Source: Bin125 sp026705025 (lineage in GTDB: Bacteria > Chloroflexota > Dehalococcoidia > Bin125). Taken from it: a stretch of 34,206 nt of DNA. Shown here one piece after another: positions 17,017 through 25,803 of the stretch. Within the stretch, counting starts at the first letter, position 1; the number at the start of each line of letters is the position of its first letter. A program made the translations under genes and the position numbers. Under the pieces are notes generated by a model. It was not told the DNA's origin, did no database searches, and saw only the letters and a program-made list of their open reading frames with translations. The stretch lies in the NCBI GenBank assembly GCA_026705025.1, contig JAPPBN010000008.1, positions 1 through 34,206 of the forward strand. The letters run 5' to 3'.

Positions 17017-18156
17017 CTATGTGATCGTGCCAGAGAGGTCCGGCAAGTTCATCGGCGGGATGCTCACGCTCCGACCAACAACGGGCGTGTGCAGCTCGAT
17101 CACCTCAATGCTGACCGTGTAGCTCGCGCTCATCGGAATGGCAGGACTTCGGACTGCGTTCTCTGTGGCGGTCACTGTGTACGTCGTCTTGAGCATCGGC
17201 TTGACGTTCGATCCAACAATCCCCGCCAATCCGTTGTGTCTGAAGCCGCCTGAGAGTGGCGGATCGATCACAAAATCCAGATACTGCGTGCCACCGAGCA
17301 ACTGCGGACGGTCGATCTTCACATTCTGACCGGCCACATACGGCCCTGGCGTCAGGCTTGTCTCCGCCAAGCGCATCCCCTCGCTGACCGAGATCTCGAC
17401 CTTGTAGGACACCGTCTGCTCTGGGTCACTAGAGTCTCTCGCGGTGATTGTGTACGTCTGCTTCGCCTGCACGGCCGTTGGTGCGCCGCTGATCACTCCC
17501 GTGCTGGTGTCAAGCGAGAGACCAGTCGTCAGCGGCGGGCTGATTGTCCAGGTGACTGGTTCCACTCCGTAGTGCAGCTCGAGCGTCTTGATCGGCCGGT
17601 CCTGGCCCTTGTAGAGCATCACGTGGCCGAGCCCGGCCTCCTTGAAGCGCATCTTCATTGTCTTCGCGGTGACGTCCACCTCGAGCGTGTATGAGGCGCG
17701 CCACCCTCGCGGCAGCCCGCAGATGTACTCCAGCTTGTACGTGGTCCGTCCGATCTTGTTGCCTGCCTCGCCAGTGAGCCGCGGCACGCCGCCCACGATT
17801 CTGAGTCTGAAGCCGTTGTGCGACGATCCGCTCGCAGGCGTGAACGTGCCACCCGTCGGCTTCTGATACAGCATTCCAGCGCCGACGGTGCACGGGCTGT
17901 TGGTGCCCAGATTCAGCGTCGGCACGTCGTAGCGGAGCTGGTCGCCGACCTCCAAGGTGACCATGATCGGAGTCATGTTGTGGCTGTCGGGCGTGAAGCT
18001 GTTCGTCGTCTCCGCCTGTGCGGAGTGTTCGCCGAACTGAAACGCGGCAGCGGCCACGGCTGCGAACCGCAGCGCCAGGGCGACTAGCCGCAGGGCGCCA
18101 CCAACCGATAATCCAGATGTCCATCGTCGTAGGTTAGAGCGTGGCAAACTCCTCAC
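17017..18156 (-). CDS. N-terminal part of the minus-strand Ig/Calx-beta surface protein
   Basis: GTG 18156 begins a 379-aa frame with a signal peptide (LRLVALALRFAAVAAAAF, ending near HSAQAETT). Ig-like modules follow: VTLEVGDQLRYDVPTLNLG, VGGVPRLTGEAGNKIGRTTY, the He_PIG unit LSLDTSTGVISGAPTAVQA with TYTITARDSSDPEQTVSYKV, and a third with TTYTVTATENAVRSPAIPM. It stops at TAG 17017 in the middle of a domain (PDLSGTIT), and coherent sequence resumes in another frame (PRELAGAASELSFDTDTG). With the three following breaks it would be one protein of about 1,270 aa. As it stands the expressed product would be a short secreted Ig protein. Confidence 0.7.
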   Translation of the reverse strand: MRSLPRSNLRRWTSGLSVGGALRLVALALRFAAVAAAAFQFGEHSAQAETTNSFTPDSHNMTPIMVTLEVGDQLRYDVPTLNLGTNSPCTVGAGMLYQKPTGGTFTPASGSSHNGFRLRIVGGVPRLTGEAGNKIGRTTYKLEYICGLPRGWRASYTLEVDVTAKTMKMRFKEAGLGHVMLYKGQDRPIKTLELHYGVEPVTWTISPPLTTGLSLDTSTGVISGAPTAVQAKQTYTITARDSSDPEQTVSYKVEISVSEGMRLAETSLTPGPYVAGQNVKIDRPQLLGGTQYLDFVIDPPLSGGFRHNGLAGIVGSNVKPMLKTTYTVTATENAVRSPAIPMSASYTVSIEVIELHTPVVGRSVSIPPMNLPDLSGTIT

Positions 18157-18534
18157 AACACCCCCTATCCACAGGGCCTCGCACAGGTCGCTCCCAGCTC
18201 AATCGCGCTAGCGATGCGTGATCGAGCGCCTCCCTTCCCCTCCAGATCTGAGCATCTCCATCTCGTCCGCTCGTTCGACCAGCGCCATACTCGTTGCACG
18301 CGCCAGGTGAGTTTGGCGCTGGCTGCTCCTGAGACCCGAAGCCATGCCCGGCCAACAACGCCTTCCGACAGCTCTGTTCCCAAGTCCCACATCAGTGAAC
18401 GCCACATCAAGCGGAATGAATCTGTTGCACGCCACCGGTGGCTTTTCGATATATGATCGAGGCACCCGTGTGGCTCATTGCTGCGATGGTGTGGTCGAAG
18501 TTTCTACCGACATGCAGGAAGAACGGAGTTGGAC
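18157..18534. promoter_or_regulatory. Divergent intergenic region, possible promoter near 18425-18457
   Basis: There is no coherent reading frame in these 378 bases, which separate the minus-strand surface gene and the next plus-strand secreted protein. TTGCAC (18425-18430) is followed after 19-21 bases by the AT-rich TATATGAT (18450-18457), which contains TATGAT, one base off a consensus -10 box; the spacing is longer than ideal. It would fire toward ATG 18535. Confidence 0.35.
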
Positions 18535-19305
18535 ATGCAGCGCACGATGAACCGAAGAGTGAAGATGTTGGGAGTGTCCGCCATCGTGCTCGGCGCGCTG
18601 ATCGCCGCCGCGGCGGTGCTCGCCTCAGTGGCTGCAGAGGACTGGGCCGAGCCGCGGGTCGAGTCGCTGACCGTCAAGCAGGGCGGCATCGAAGTCACGT
18701 GGTCGGCGTCCGGCTACACGAGCGGACTAGTCGGTAGTGAGATCGGTCGCAGCCTGACAGGCAACGCGAACGACTGGCAGACCGTCGCTGAGGTCGAAGC
18801 AGGGACCTACACCTACCTCGACGAGATGGACGGCGTTGATCTCGTCAATCGGGATAGTGGCAGTGTCTGGCATTACCGGGTCCGATTGACCCAGCGCGGG
18901 CCGACCGGCGCACCCACCATCGGCGAGTGGTCGAACGCGAGGAGCGCCACCGTGCCAAGCATTTCGCCGCCCGTGTACCCATTTGCCAGCAAACTCAATG
19001 AGTTGGGCTACATGTGGTTGGTTTGGACTGAGCACAATCCCCCTTGGTCAAGCGACACGCTTGTGGTGGACGGCTACGCGATGCTCCGCAGCGTCCATGA
19101 ACCCGGCACATTTCCGCACACCGGTGTCGTCTCAGTCATCGCCAGAGTCCCTCCGCACCACATCAACCACCCATTCCAGGTTGAGTGGCCCGAGCAACGA
19201 CGTCTTCGGTTGACGTACAAGGTGGTGAGCTTCTCCGGCGTCTGGTTCAGCGCGACCGACACACTCCCCTGGTTCCCTGTGCCCAACCGCCTCCGCCCCA
19301 ACTAG
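18535..19305 (+). CDS. Secreted two-domain FN3-like protein, family member 2
   Basis: ATG 18535 (CGGAG upstream) opens 256 aa; the frame is open further back to 18478 but a signal peptide fits this start (LGVSAIVLGALIAAAAVLAS). Domain 1: VESLTVKQGGIEVTWSASGY, GSEIGRSLTGNANDWQTVAE, TYTYLDEMDG and WHYRVRL. Domain 2 has the family hallmark PPWSSDTLVVDGYAMLRSV and ends LTYKVVSFSGVWFSATDT. It is followed at once by a tandem copy (19562) whose first ~80 bases, including the ribosome binding site, are nearly the same. The role is unknown; an exported binding or cell-wall protein is inferred. Confidence 0.75.
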   Translation: MQRTMNRRVKMLGVSAIVLGALIAAAAVLASVAAEDWAEPRVESLTVKQGGIEVTWSASGYTSGLVGSEIGRSLTGNANDWQTVAEVEAGTYTYLDEMDGVDLVNRDSGSVWHYRVRLTQRGPTGAPTIGEWSNARSATVPSISPPVYPFASKLNELGYMWLVWTEHNPPWSSDTLVVDGYAMLRSVHEPGTFPHTGVVSVIARVPPHHINHPFQVEWPEQRRLRLTYKVVSFSGVWFSATDTLPWFPVPNRLRPN

Positions 19306-19561
19306 CAGCTGGGGCGCCCACTCTTCAACCCAACGCTGGCGCACGCACGAGTTCGTTTGCGCCTGCGCCTCGCCGTTTGCGCTTCATGCGACAGCAGCTG
19401 CATTGCGCCCCAGGCGCCGCGGCGTGAAGGCTGTGCCAGAAGCTCGCAACTTCCTATTGGCATCAGTCCGGGGTGCGTAGAGACCCGTTCCCGAGCCGTG
19501 ATCGCAGAACGGGGCAGCACGACTCAGAGCCGACTGGCACCCAATCAGGACGGAGCCGACC

Positions 19562-20333
19562 ATGCAGCGCGCGATGAGATGAAGAGTGATGCTGTTGGGA
19601 GCGTCCGCCATCGTGCTTGGCGCGGTGATTGCCGCGGCGGAATCGCTCGCCTCAGTCTCTGCACAGTGGGCCGAGCCGGAGATCACGTCGCTGAAGGTCA
19701 AGCGGTTTGGCATAGAGACTAAGTGGGAAGAGTCGGGCCTCAGCAAAGGCCTCATGCTCGGCAGTGAAGTCAGCCGCAGCCTGACCGGCTACGCCGGCGA
19801 CTGGGAGAGTGTCACTGAGGTCGAAGCTGGGACCTACAGGTACGCCGACCGCATGCGCGGCGTGACCCCCTGCGAACGGGACAGCGGCACGGTCTGGCTC
19901 TTTCCGGGTCCGATTCATCCAGCAGGGACCAGATGACAGGCCGCATTACGGGGAGTGGTCGGGCGTTGAGCGCGTCACCATACCCGAGATTCCGAGCCCC
20001 CAGCGGCCCCAGAGAGGCCGAGTCGGTGAAGACGGCGACGTGCGGTTCCCCTGGCACGAGCCGCCGCTCCCGTGGTCCAGCAACGTATTCCCGTGGAACG
20101 GCTTCGCGATCGTCCGAAGCGTCCATGTCGCAGGCGCGTATCCCGCGGACGGCGAAATCTCATTCGCTCGGTCGGTCCACTGGAGCTGGGACCACGCCTG
20201 GATCGAGGTTGATTGGCCTGAGAATCCAGCGCTTGAGCTGTCGTACGCGGTTGTGAGCTACTACGGAGACTGGTTCAGCCCGATCTATACAGCTCGCTGG
20301 TTCGATATTCCCAGCCACCCCCGCGACCAGTAG
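19562..20333 (+). pseudogene. Secreted FN3-like protein, family member 3 (tandem copy, decayed)
   Basis: The start ATG 19562 and leader mirror those of the gene at 18535, but codon 7 is TGA (19580-19582) where the sister has CGA, a single C-to-T change. The frame then reads well (GASAIVLGAVIAAAESLAS, VSRSLTGYAGDWESVTEVEA) until a one-base shift near 19900. From CGG 19905 it continues in another open frame (VRFIQQGPDDRPHYGEWSG, PPLPWSSNVFPWNGFAIVRS, LSYAVVSYYGDWFSPIYT) to TAG 20331. A re-start after the TGA (TTG or GTG near 19586) could still give a shortened product. Confidence 0.7.
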
Positions 20334-20374
20334 CCGCTCACCCGTAGAGCGGCGGCCCAAATCCGCTGCATCGC

Positions 20375-20434
20375 CTCACTATCTCAGTGAGCCACTGGTG
20401 AGTATCATGCGCGTTGTGCCTCGGCACAGCGCGC
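20375..20434 (+). promoter_or_regulatory. Operator-like palindromes upstream of the sugar-binding protein gene
   Basis: A 26-bp near-perfect palindrome, GCGCGTTGTGCC then TC then GGCACAGCGCGC (20409-20434), lies 52 bases before ATG 20487. It sits right after TATCAT (20403-20408), a fair -10 box. A smaller inverted pair CTCACT/AGTGAG occurs at 20375-20391. Position and symmetry suggest a repressor site; no regulator gene is next to it. Confidence 0.4.
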
Positions 20435-20486
20435 GTGCACGTTTGCGGTTCGCAGTAGAGGCTCGAGCGAGAAAGGAACAGCCCTC

Positions 20487-21938
20487 ATGACATCACCGAA
20501 TCATCGACAGCGACTCGTGTACATCCTCGTCGGGCTCATCGTCGGCGCCATTGCGAGCAGTATGGCCTGGGCCGCCAACGGCGGTTCCGCAGACGTGCGC
20601 CTCGCCGCGCGGGTGCTCGAGGACGGACGGGTCGAGGTGGCGCTGCAGCAGGCGGATGATCGAGGGGACTCGACTGATGGCAGCTGGAGCGAGCTGCAGT
20701 GGCCGGAGGCGCGCTTTCTCGCAGCCGACGCCGAACGGGGTCGCTGGCACTACAGCACGCCGCTGAGCCTAGCGTTCGCCCATTCGGACGCTGACGAGCC
20801 GGAAACGACCGAGCAAGCGGAGCTTGAGGAGCCCGCAGCCGCGTCAATCACTACCGAGATCGGCCCGTTCGAGATCGTCGGCACGCCGACCGGCAACCGC
20901 CCGTTCACGGATGAGACGCTATTCTGCGTGGTCACGCACGGCGTGCCCGCCGACTTCTTCTGGTTCCAGGTCTACAGCGCCTTCGCCGACGCGCAGGCTT
21001 GGAACGACATCAACCTACGCACGGAGATGCGAGAGACCGGCGCCGAGCAGGCGATGGCGATCGATGAGTGCGTCGCGGACGGCGCCGCGGCCATCGCGAC
21101 GACGCTCGCCGATGTGGACGCGCTCGCGGGTTCGCTCCAGCGCGCAACCGAGGCAGGCGTGCGCCTGGCAACCTTCAATTCCGGTTCCGACCGCGCCACT
21201 GGGGTCGGATCCTCGGTGCACGTCGCGCTTGACGAGATCGCGGTCGGGCGAGCGGCGGCCGCAGAGTTTGAACGGCACGGCGTCAGCGGTGATCTGCTCT
21301 GTATCCTGCACGAGCCGACCAACCGCGGTCTGGAGCAGCGCTGTGACTCGCTCGAGGCGAACTACGACGACGGCGCCGTCGTCCGCCTGCGAATGAGTGA
21401 GTCGCCGGGTACGGCGCAGGAGGCCATCGCCGCCGCCATGACCGAGGACGTCGGTGGCGTGCTGGCGCTCAACGCCAACACGGCCTACGACTTGGTCGCG
21501 GCGGTCAGCGTCGACTACCCCGATGTGGCCCTCGCCGCCGTCTCAGCGGACTTCCCGCAACCACTCGCTTTGCTGCATCAGGAGCAGCTTTCGTTCGTGC
21601 TCTGGTCGCGCGCGCTTGAGCAGGGCTACCACATCATCACCGCGCTGCTCTTCGCCCACGGCAGCCCGTTCCCGCCCGCGATCGGTCTGTTCGATGAGGC
21701 GGCTCAGATCACGATTCAACCGTCCGTGATCACGGCCGAGTCCGTTCGGCGGCTGCTCGCGGAGGACAACATGTTCCGCAGCAACCTGCCGGCGTGGATC
21801 GACGCGCTGGAACGCGCCATCGACGGCGGTGCGGCCGAAGCGGAGGAACCCGGGGATTCGCTGCCTGCGGACGAGGCTGAGAGTGGACCCGAAGATCCGA
21901 CCGGGCCTGAGTCGGATGATGTCGGCGACGAGGAGTAG
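20487..21938 (+). CDS. Periplasmic-binding-protein-like sugar-binding protein (Peripla_BP_4 type)
   Basis: ATG 20487 has AAAGGA eight bases upstream. The 483-aa product starts with a signal or anchor segment (LVYILVGLIVGAIASSMAWA). A ~100-residue acidic, poorly ordered stretch follows, and then a type I binding-protein fold (residues about 130-430): FCVVTHGVPADFFWFQVYSA, AIDECVADGAAAIATTLAD, VRLATFNSGSD, VGSSVHVALDEIAVGRAAA, LCILHEPTNRGLEQRCD, GVLALNANTAYDLVAA and QITIQPSVITAESVRRLLAE. The order of strands matches simple-sugar or autoinducer-2-binding proteins. The C-terminal 40 residues are almost all acidic or Pro/Ser. No ABC permease or ATPase is nearby, so it may work as a stand-alone surface sensor or binder. 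A decayed second copy is at 24199-25350. Confidence 0.85.
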   Translation: MTSPNHRQRLVYILVGLIVGAIASSMAWAANGGSADVRLAARVLEDGRVEVALQQADDRGDSTDGSWSELQWPEARFLAADAERGRWHYSTPLSLAFAHSDADEPETTEQAELEEPAAASITTEIGPFEIVGTPTGNRPFTDETLFCVVTHGVPADFFWFQVYSAFADAQAWNDINLRTEMRETGAEQAMAIDECVADGAAAIATTLADVDALAGSLQRATEAGVRLATFNSGSDRATGVGSSVHVALDEIAVGRAAAAEFERHGVSGDLLCILHEPTNRGLEQRCDSLEANYDDGAVVRLRMSESPGTAQEAIAAAMTEDVGGVLALNANTAYDLVAAVSVDYPDVALAAVSADFPQPLALLHQEQLSFVLWSRALEQGYHIITALLFAHGSPFPPAIGLFDEAAQITIQPSVITAESVRRLLAEDNMFRSNLPAWIDALERAIDGGAAEAEEPGDSLPADEAESGPEDPTGPESDDVGDEE

Positions 21939-21987
21939 GTGCTGCGCGCGGCGCAGACCATAAGCGTAACCGCCCGCATATCAACCT

Positions 21988-22070
21988 CGCCCTCGCCTGG
22001 CTATCCGGGCGAGGGCGATATGGGTTGCGCAGCTGATTGGATCCAGCGCGGCACTCGTCGCGCTGGATCC
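21988..22070. terminator. Two adjacent strong hairpins between convergent genes
   Basis: CGCCCTCGCC (21988-21997) pairs with GGCGAGGGCG (22008-22017). GGATCCAGCGCG (22039-22050) pairs with CGCGCTGGATCC (22059-22070) over an 8-base loop. Both have perfect arms and lie between the plus-strand stop (21938) and the minus-strand stop (22124). Neither has a T run, so an RNA-stabilising or insulating role is also possible. Confidence 0.6.
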
Positions 22071-22123
22071 AGCCATCGTCCGGGGTTACACGCATTCCTA
22101 TGTGAGTCTATGTGGGCGGCTCT

Positions 22124-22990
22124 TCAGTCGTTGGCGACGATGGTCCCCGTGGCCGTGTGTTCGTCGGGAGCAATGACTGCGCCCTCCGCCTCCGTGAGTA
22201 CCACGGAGAGGGTCTCCTCATGGGCTTCGCGGCGGGTATCGTCGCGCACGCGAACGATGAGCGACCCCTGCGTCCGACCCGCGTAGACCTCGACTCGGCT
22301 GTAACCGCCTGAGTAGTCCAGGTGCGGCTCAGCCATGCCGGGGCACACCTCATAGCGCACCGTGGCGTCTTCCTCCGACGCTCTGCTCAGTTCGGCGTGG
22401 AACTCCAGGAAGCCGGGATGCTCCCCCTCAGTGATCGAGGCGTAGCCGACGAGCGAGACCTCCGGCAAGTTCGGCGTCAGCGGATCGTCGTTGTCCAAGA
22501 CGCGGACCGAGGTCGAGCCCTGGGCCGGGGAGACCGTGTAGCCGTGGCCGGCGTCCGCGCCCACGCTCACCGAGCCATCCGGCTCATCCGCGCCGTCGTT
22601 CGTGGTCGAGACGGTCACGCTTGCGCTGCTGCTGGCGGGGGATGGTCACCGTGCGCGAGCCGGTCGCAGCGCCGAAGTCGCCCTGCTGAGTGACGCTCAC
22701 GCTGACCGATAGCGGCGAACTCGAAGCGGGGCTCGCCGTGACGGTGAACGTTGCGTCGCCGCCCTCGGTAACCCCACTGCCCACTGTGATTGATACTTGA
22801 GATGCCTTCGCCGAAGGACTAACTTGAATATTGATTGTGTAGCTGGCGGTCTGCGGCGAGTTCGCGCTGCCGGTCGCGGTGATAGTGAACGACTTCTTCG
22901 CAAACTCAATCGAGGGCGTGCCGCCAATTGCTTCAGTCTTGGCGCTGAAGCTGACGCCGCTAGGCAGTTCCGGCGAGGCCGTATCCGGCG
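22124..22990 (-). pseudogene. Truncated He_PIG/Calx-beta surface protein
   Basis: Coherent sequence starts abruptly near 22990 (ASPELPSGVSFSAKTEAIGG, FTITATGSANSPQTASYTIN, a putative-Ig domain) without a signal peptide. A Calx-beta unit follows (VSITVGSGVTEGGDATFTVT, GDFGAATGSRTVTIP). One extra C in a run of five near 22640 shifts the frame; the correct continuation is ASSSASVTVSTTNDGADEPD. A classical Calx-beta domain ends the gene (FLEFHAELSRASEEDATVRY, then HLDYSGGYSRVEV and LIVRVRDDT). Both the protein and the DNA of the last domain are close to those of the plus-strand gene ending at 8386. It lacks its 5' part and is a probable silent copy. Confidence 0.7.
22226..22408 (-). repeat. Inverted copy of 8084-8266
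   Basis: This 183-bp segment matches the reverse complement of 8084-8266 at roughly nine of ten positions, without gaps by eye. It codes for the core of the last Calx-beta domain in both genes. Confidence 0.75.
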
Positions 22991-23040
22991 TTGCCACGGG
23001 TCCCTCGCAGGGACGAACACACGAGTCGCTGGCGGCGAGC

Positions 23041-23313
23041 ATGCTAGTCGAGCTCGCCGAGTGGGCCGCCGAGCGCTTCGGGCTGCATCCAATCGCCGCC
23101 GCCAACGAACCGGTTGCGCGGCCTGACTTCTGGGGGCAGTCGTGACACGCCACCGTGACCTGGTGCCGTCAAGCGCCCAATCCGGGCGAGGCGCATCAGC
23201 GCCGTTGCGCTGCCTTCCTTGACGCTGAGTGGCACAAGCTCGAAACCGTACACTACACTATGCAGAGCGCGCCCAACGACCTGACTGAGCTGATCCTGGC
23301 GGGCGAACGCTAG
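23041..23313 (+). pseudogene. Possible 3' remnant of an unrecognised gene
   Basis: One frame reads LVELAEWAAERFGLHPIAAA, then RPDFWGQS, a TGA at 23143, and then WCRQAPNPGEAHQRRCAAFL and DAEWHKLETVHYTMQSAPND up to TAG 23311. The last part looks like genuine protein. No family was recognised and the start is unclear. It could be chance in a high-GC stretch. Confidence 0.25.
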
Positions 23314-23413
23314 CGAGATCGATTCTGCTGAGCGTTTTGGCAGCCGCTCCGAGAGGCCGTTCGGCTGCTGCTATCCATACAACGGCTTCTATCGCCCGAA
23401 TAGAGCGTACCCC

Positions 23414-24169
23414 ATGTCATCGTTTACCAACGTTCGAAGCTGGACGCTGCCAGGCGCGTTGGCGCTCGCAATGCTGATCGGCGCGCTCGGCGCGGCGCTG
23501 GTGCCGCCCGGCGAACGCGCTGGGGCGCAGGAGGCGGCGACTGACTGGGCCAATCAGCTCGCCGCCCAGGGGGAGGCGAGCGTCTCGGACGTGCTCGCTC
23601 AACCGACCGCGGTCGTTGAGGCGCTCGACCACGCCGACGGCGTGCAGCTCCAATGGACTCTGGACACCTCTAACCCGCTAGCGGGCTGGAAGCTAGCAGG
23701 CTTTTCGCTCGGTCGCGTAACAGCGACCAGTGGGATTGTCTTCTTCGATCTACTCGGTCCTGACGTCAGAGAGTTTCTGGATACGTTGGATGGGACGCCT
23801 GACGCAGAACGGACCGCGGGCACCAAGATCACCTACGACATACAGCCGTTTTACGTACGCGATCGCGATGGCGCCGAGCAGGTTGGTTCGCGCTCCCTGA
23901 CCGTCTACACGGTTCCGTCGTTTCCGACCGTCTGGGGTGTACGCCTCGTGAACAACCAGGTCTGGTGGCGGTCGCCGTGGTTGTCATGGTCTGATATCAG
24001 CTACGTCCAGACCGAGCACCAAGTCTTTGTGGACAACGAGTGGTACTCGACGAAGATAATCGTGACTCAGCACACCAATTACCGCAAGGTGATCTTGAAG
24101 AGACACGGGAACGTATCAATACGAGTCGTCTACAACGACAAGTGGTTCAGCCCGTTCAAGAGTCCGTAG
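23414..24169 (+). CDS. Secreted FN3-like protein, family member 4
   Basis: ATG 23414 begins a signal peptide (LPGALALAMLIGALGAALVP, ending near RAGAQEA). The mature protein has a first beta-sandwich (DGVQLQWTLDTSNPLAGWKL, AGFSLGRVTA, KITYDIQPFYVRD). The second has the family hallmark SPWLSWSDISYVQTEHQVFV and the closing VSIRVVYNDKWFSPF. It is the most diverged member: its N-terminus has an extra ~50-residue helix-prone stretch (WANQLAAQGEASVSDVLAQ). It precedes a decayed sugar-binding protein, just as the pair at 19562/20487 does. Confidence 0.7.
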   Translation: MSSFTNVRSWTLPGALALAMLIGALGAALVPPGERAGAQEAATDWANQLAAQGEASVSDVLAQPTAVVEALDHADGVQLQWTLDTSNPLAGWKLAGFSLGRVTATSGIVFFDLLGPDVREFLDTLDGTPDAERTAGTKITYDIQPFYVRDRDGAEQVGSRSLTVYTVPSFPTVWGVRLVNNQVWWRSPWLSWSDISYVQTEHQVFVDNEWYSTKIIVTQHTNYRKVILKRHGNVSIRVVYNDKWFSPFKSP

Positions 24170-24176
24170 CGAACGA

Positions 24177-24193
24177 CCTGATCTGACATCAGG
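24177..24193 (+). terminator. Short hairpin after family member 4
   Basis: CCTGAT (24177-24182) pairs with ATCAGG (24188-24193) around five bases, 7 bases after the stop. The stem is short and has no T run. Confidence 0.25.
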
Positions 24194-24198
24194 CAATA

Positions 24199-25350
24199 GG
24201 AGTCTTACACGAAGGGTCGCTGGTTCTGCAGCAACGCTGCAACAGCGCCGTGACCGTCGAGACGGCGGTAGCGGACTCAGACGCGATGAAGCACGCGCCC
24301 GAGGACGCCGAACCCGCGCCGAGCACGAGTGTCGGATACATTCCACCGACCAACGTTGGGGCGTTTGAGATCGTCGGTTTGCCAACCGGTGATTGACCTT
24401 TCGACGACCGGACGCCGCTCTGCGTGATCACGCACGGCACCCCCTACGACTTCTTCTGGTACCAGGTCTTGAGCGCGTTGGCAGGCAGCCAAGGCAGGTA
24501 CAACATCTCTCTCCGCCCTGTCATGGAGGCAGCAGCCATCGACCAGTGCGTGGCGGACGGCACTGCCGCGATCGCGACGACGCTCGCTGACGCCGATGCC
24601 CTGGCCAGCGCGATAGGGCGCGCCACTGACGCTGGCGTGCGGATGGTTACCTTCAACTCCGGCTCGGACTGTGCACCCGATGTCGGCGCTGTCGCTCACG
24701 TCGCATCGGACGAAACTGCTGTCGGCCGCATTGCTTTCGAGCAGTTCCTCGCCCGCGACGTCTCAGGCGAAGTCCTGGGCATCATCCACGAACCGACCAA
24801 CCGCGGATTCAAAGAGTGCTGCGACGCACTGGGCGCGAGCTACGACGGTGGTGAAGTGAGACGCCCCCGCATCTCTGAGAGCGATCAGGACGCGGTCACC
24901 AAGATCGCTGGTGCCGTGACCGACAACCTTGGCGGCGCGCGTGCGCTCAATGCCAACACCGCCGACGACATGGCCGCCGCTTCGGCGAACGACCAACCAA
25001 GTGAGGTGCTGGCCGCGGTCTTCGCCGACTTCCCGCGCCCGCTGGCGATGCTCGCCGCCGAGCGGCTGTCGCTCATGCTCTGGTCGCACGCGCTCGATCA
25101 GGGTTACCAGGCCGGACGGCGCTGTTCTTCGCGCACGGTAGCCCCTTCCCGCCCGAGGCCGATATGTTCGGCCGCGCTGCGCAGATCAACATTCAGCCGT
25201 CGGTGATCACGGCAGAGACGGTTGAGCGACTGCGCAGTCACGATACTGGCCTCGGCGCAACGCTGCCCGCCTGGCTCGACGCGCTGGAGGCGGCGATTAA
25301 GGCGGAGCTGAACCTGCCGGATTCGGAGCCCGAAGATGACCCGGGTGCCG
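24199..25350 (+). pseudogene. Decayed second copy of the sugar-binding protein
   Basis: The copy lacks the signal peptide. Its first recognisable piece (KGRWFCSN) matches RGRWHYST of the intact gene at 20487 and begins just after the preceding gene. It then has a frame change, TGA at 24394-24396 where the intact copy has Arg, and a long good stretch (TPYDFFWYQVLSAL, VADGTAAIATTLADADALAS, VRMVTFNSGSD, IIHEPTNRGFKECCDALGAS). A one-base loss near 25110 is followed by the C-terminus in another frame (ALFFAHGSPFPPEADMFGRA, INIQPSVITAETVERLRS), ending in acidic sequence near 25345. The middle part is so well kept that the loss of function is recent, or the copy serves as a recombination donor. Confidence 0.75.
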
Positions 25351-25433
25351 GGACCTCGGACTGGAGTAGCGCTCAACGAAGGCCCGGCGCAGCGCGCCGA
25401 GCTGAACGGTCGGCGCGCTGCGCCGTTCGCGAG

Positions 25434-25760
25434 CTACGGTTCCACTACCACCAGTTCAAGCGGCGGCATGCGAATCGGCTGGGTGGTATCCGTTGTCAGG
25501 GTGATCTTCTGGCGGTTGCTCATTGTGTCCTCATCCGGCGGCGGGCTTACCGTGATCGTTTGGTAATCGTCCCAGGGCACGCTCGCGCCGCCCGTGAAAC
25601 TCAGCGAGGCCGTCAAGAAGGTCAGCTTGCCCGCGTCCGCCGCCGGGATCATGGGCGTGATCGTGACGCCGTCGACGGGATCGTCCTCCAAGCGGAGCGA
25701 CAGCGTGTCACTAACGCTGTTCTCAACCAGCGTCAGCATCGCGGGAACGAGGCGGGCAAT
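25434..25760 (-). pseudogene. Fragment of a beta-sandwich repeat surface protein
   Basis: About 100 residues are coherent: MLTLVENSVSDTLSLRLEDD, VDGVTITPMIPAADAGKLTF, LSFTGGASVPWDDYQTITVS, ending ITLTTDTTQPIRMPPLELVV and VEP. The LSFTGG..VPWDDYQ part matches the repeat P..LTFT.GT.G.W...Q of the protein at 30700-31797. There is no start or signal peptide. It converges on the decayed sugar-binding gene. Confidence 0.5.
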
Positions 25761-25803
25761 CCTTGCACGGTCTGCTTCCCTGCCGAGACGATCACCATCT
25801 AAG
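25752..25803 (+). pseudogene. Scrap of a paralogue of the eight-cysteine protein
   Basis: Seventeen codons read EAGNPCTVCFPAETITI and then TAA. The protein at 8597-9541 has EAGTPYIVCFPAETFTI near its end: 13 of 17 residues agree. Nothing else of that gene is found around it. It abuts and slightly overlaps a minus-strand fragment of another family, so the spot is a breakpoint between gene scraps. Confidence 0.45.
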
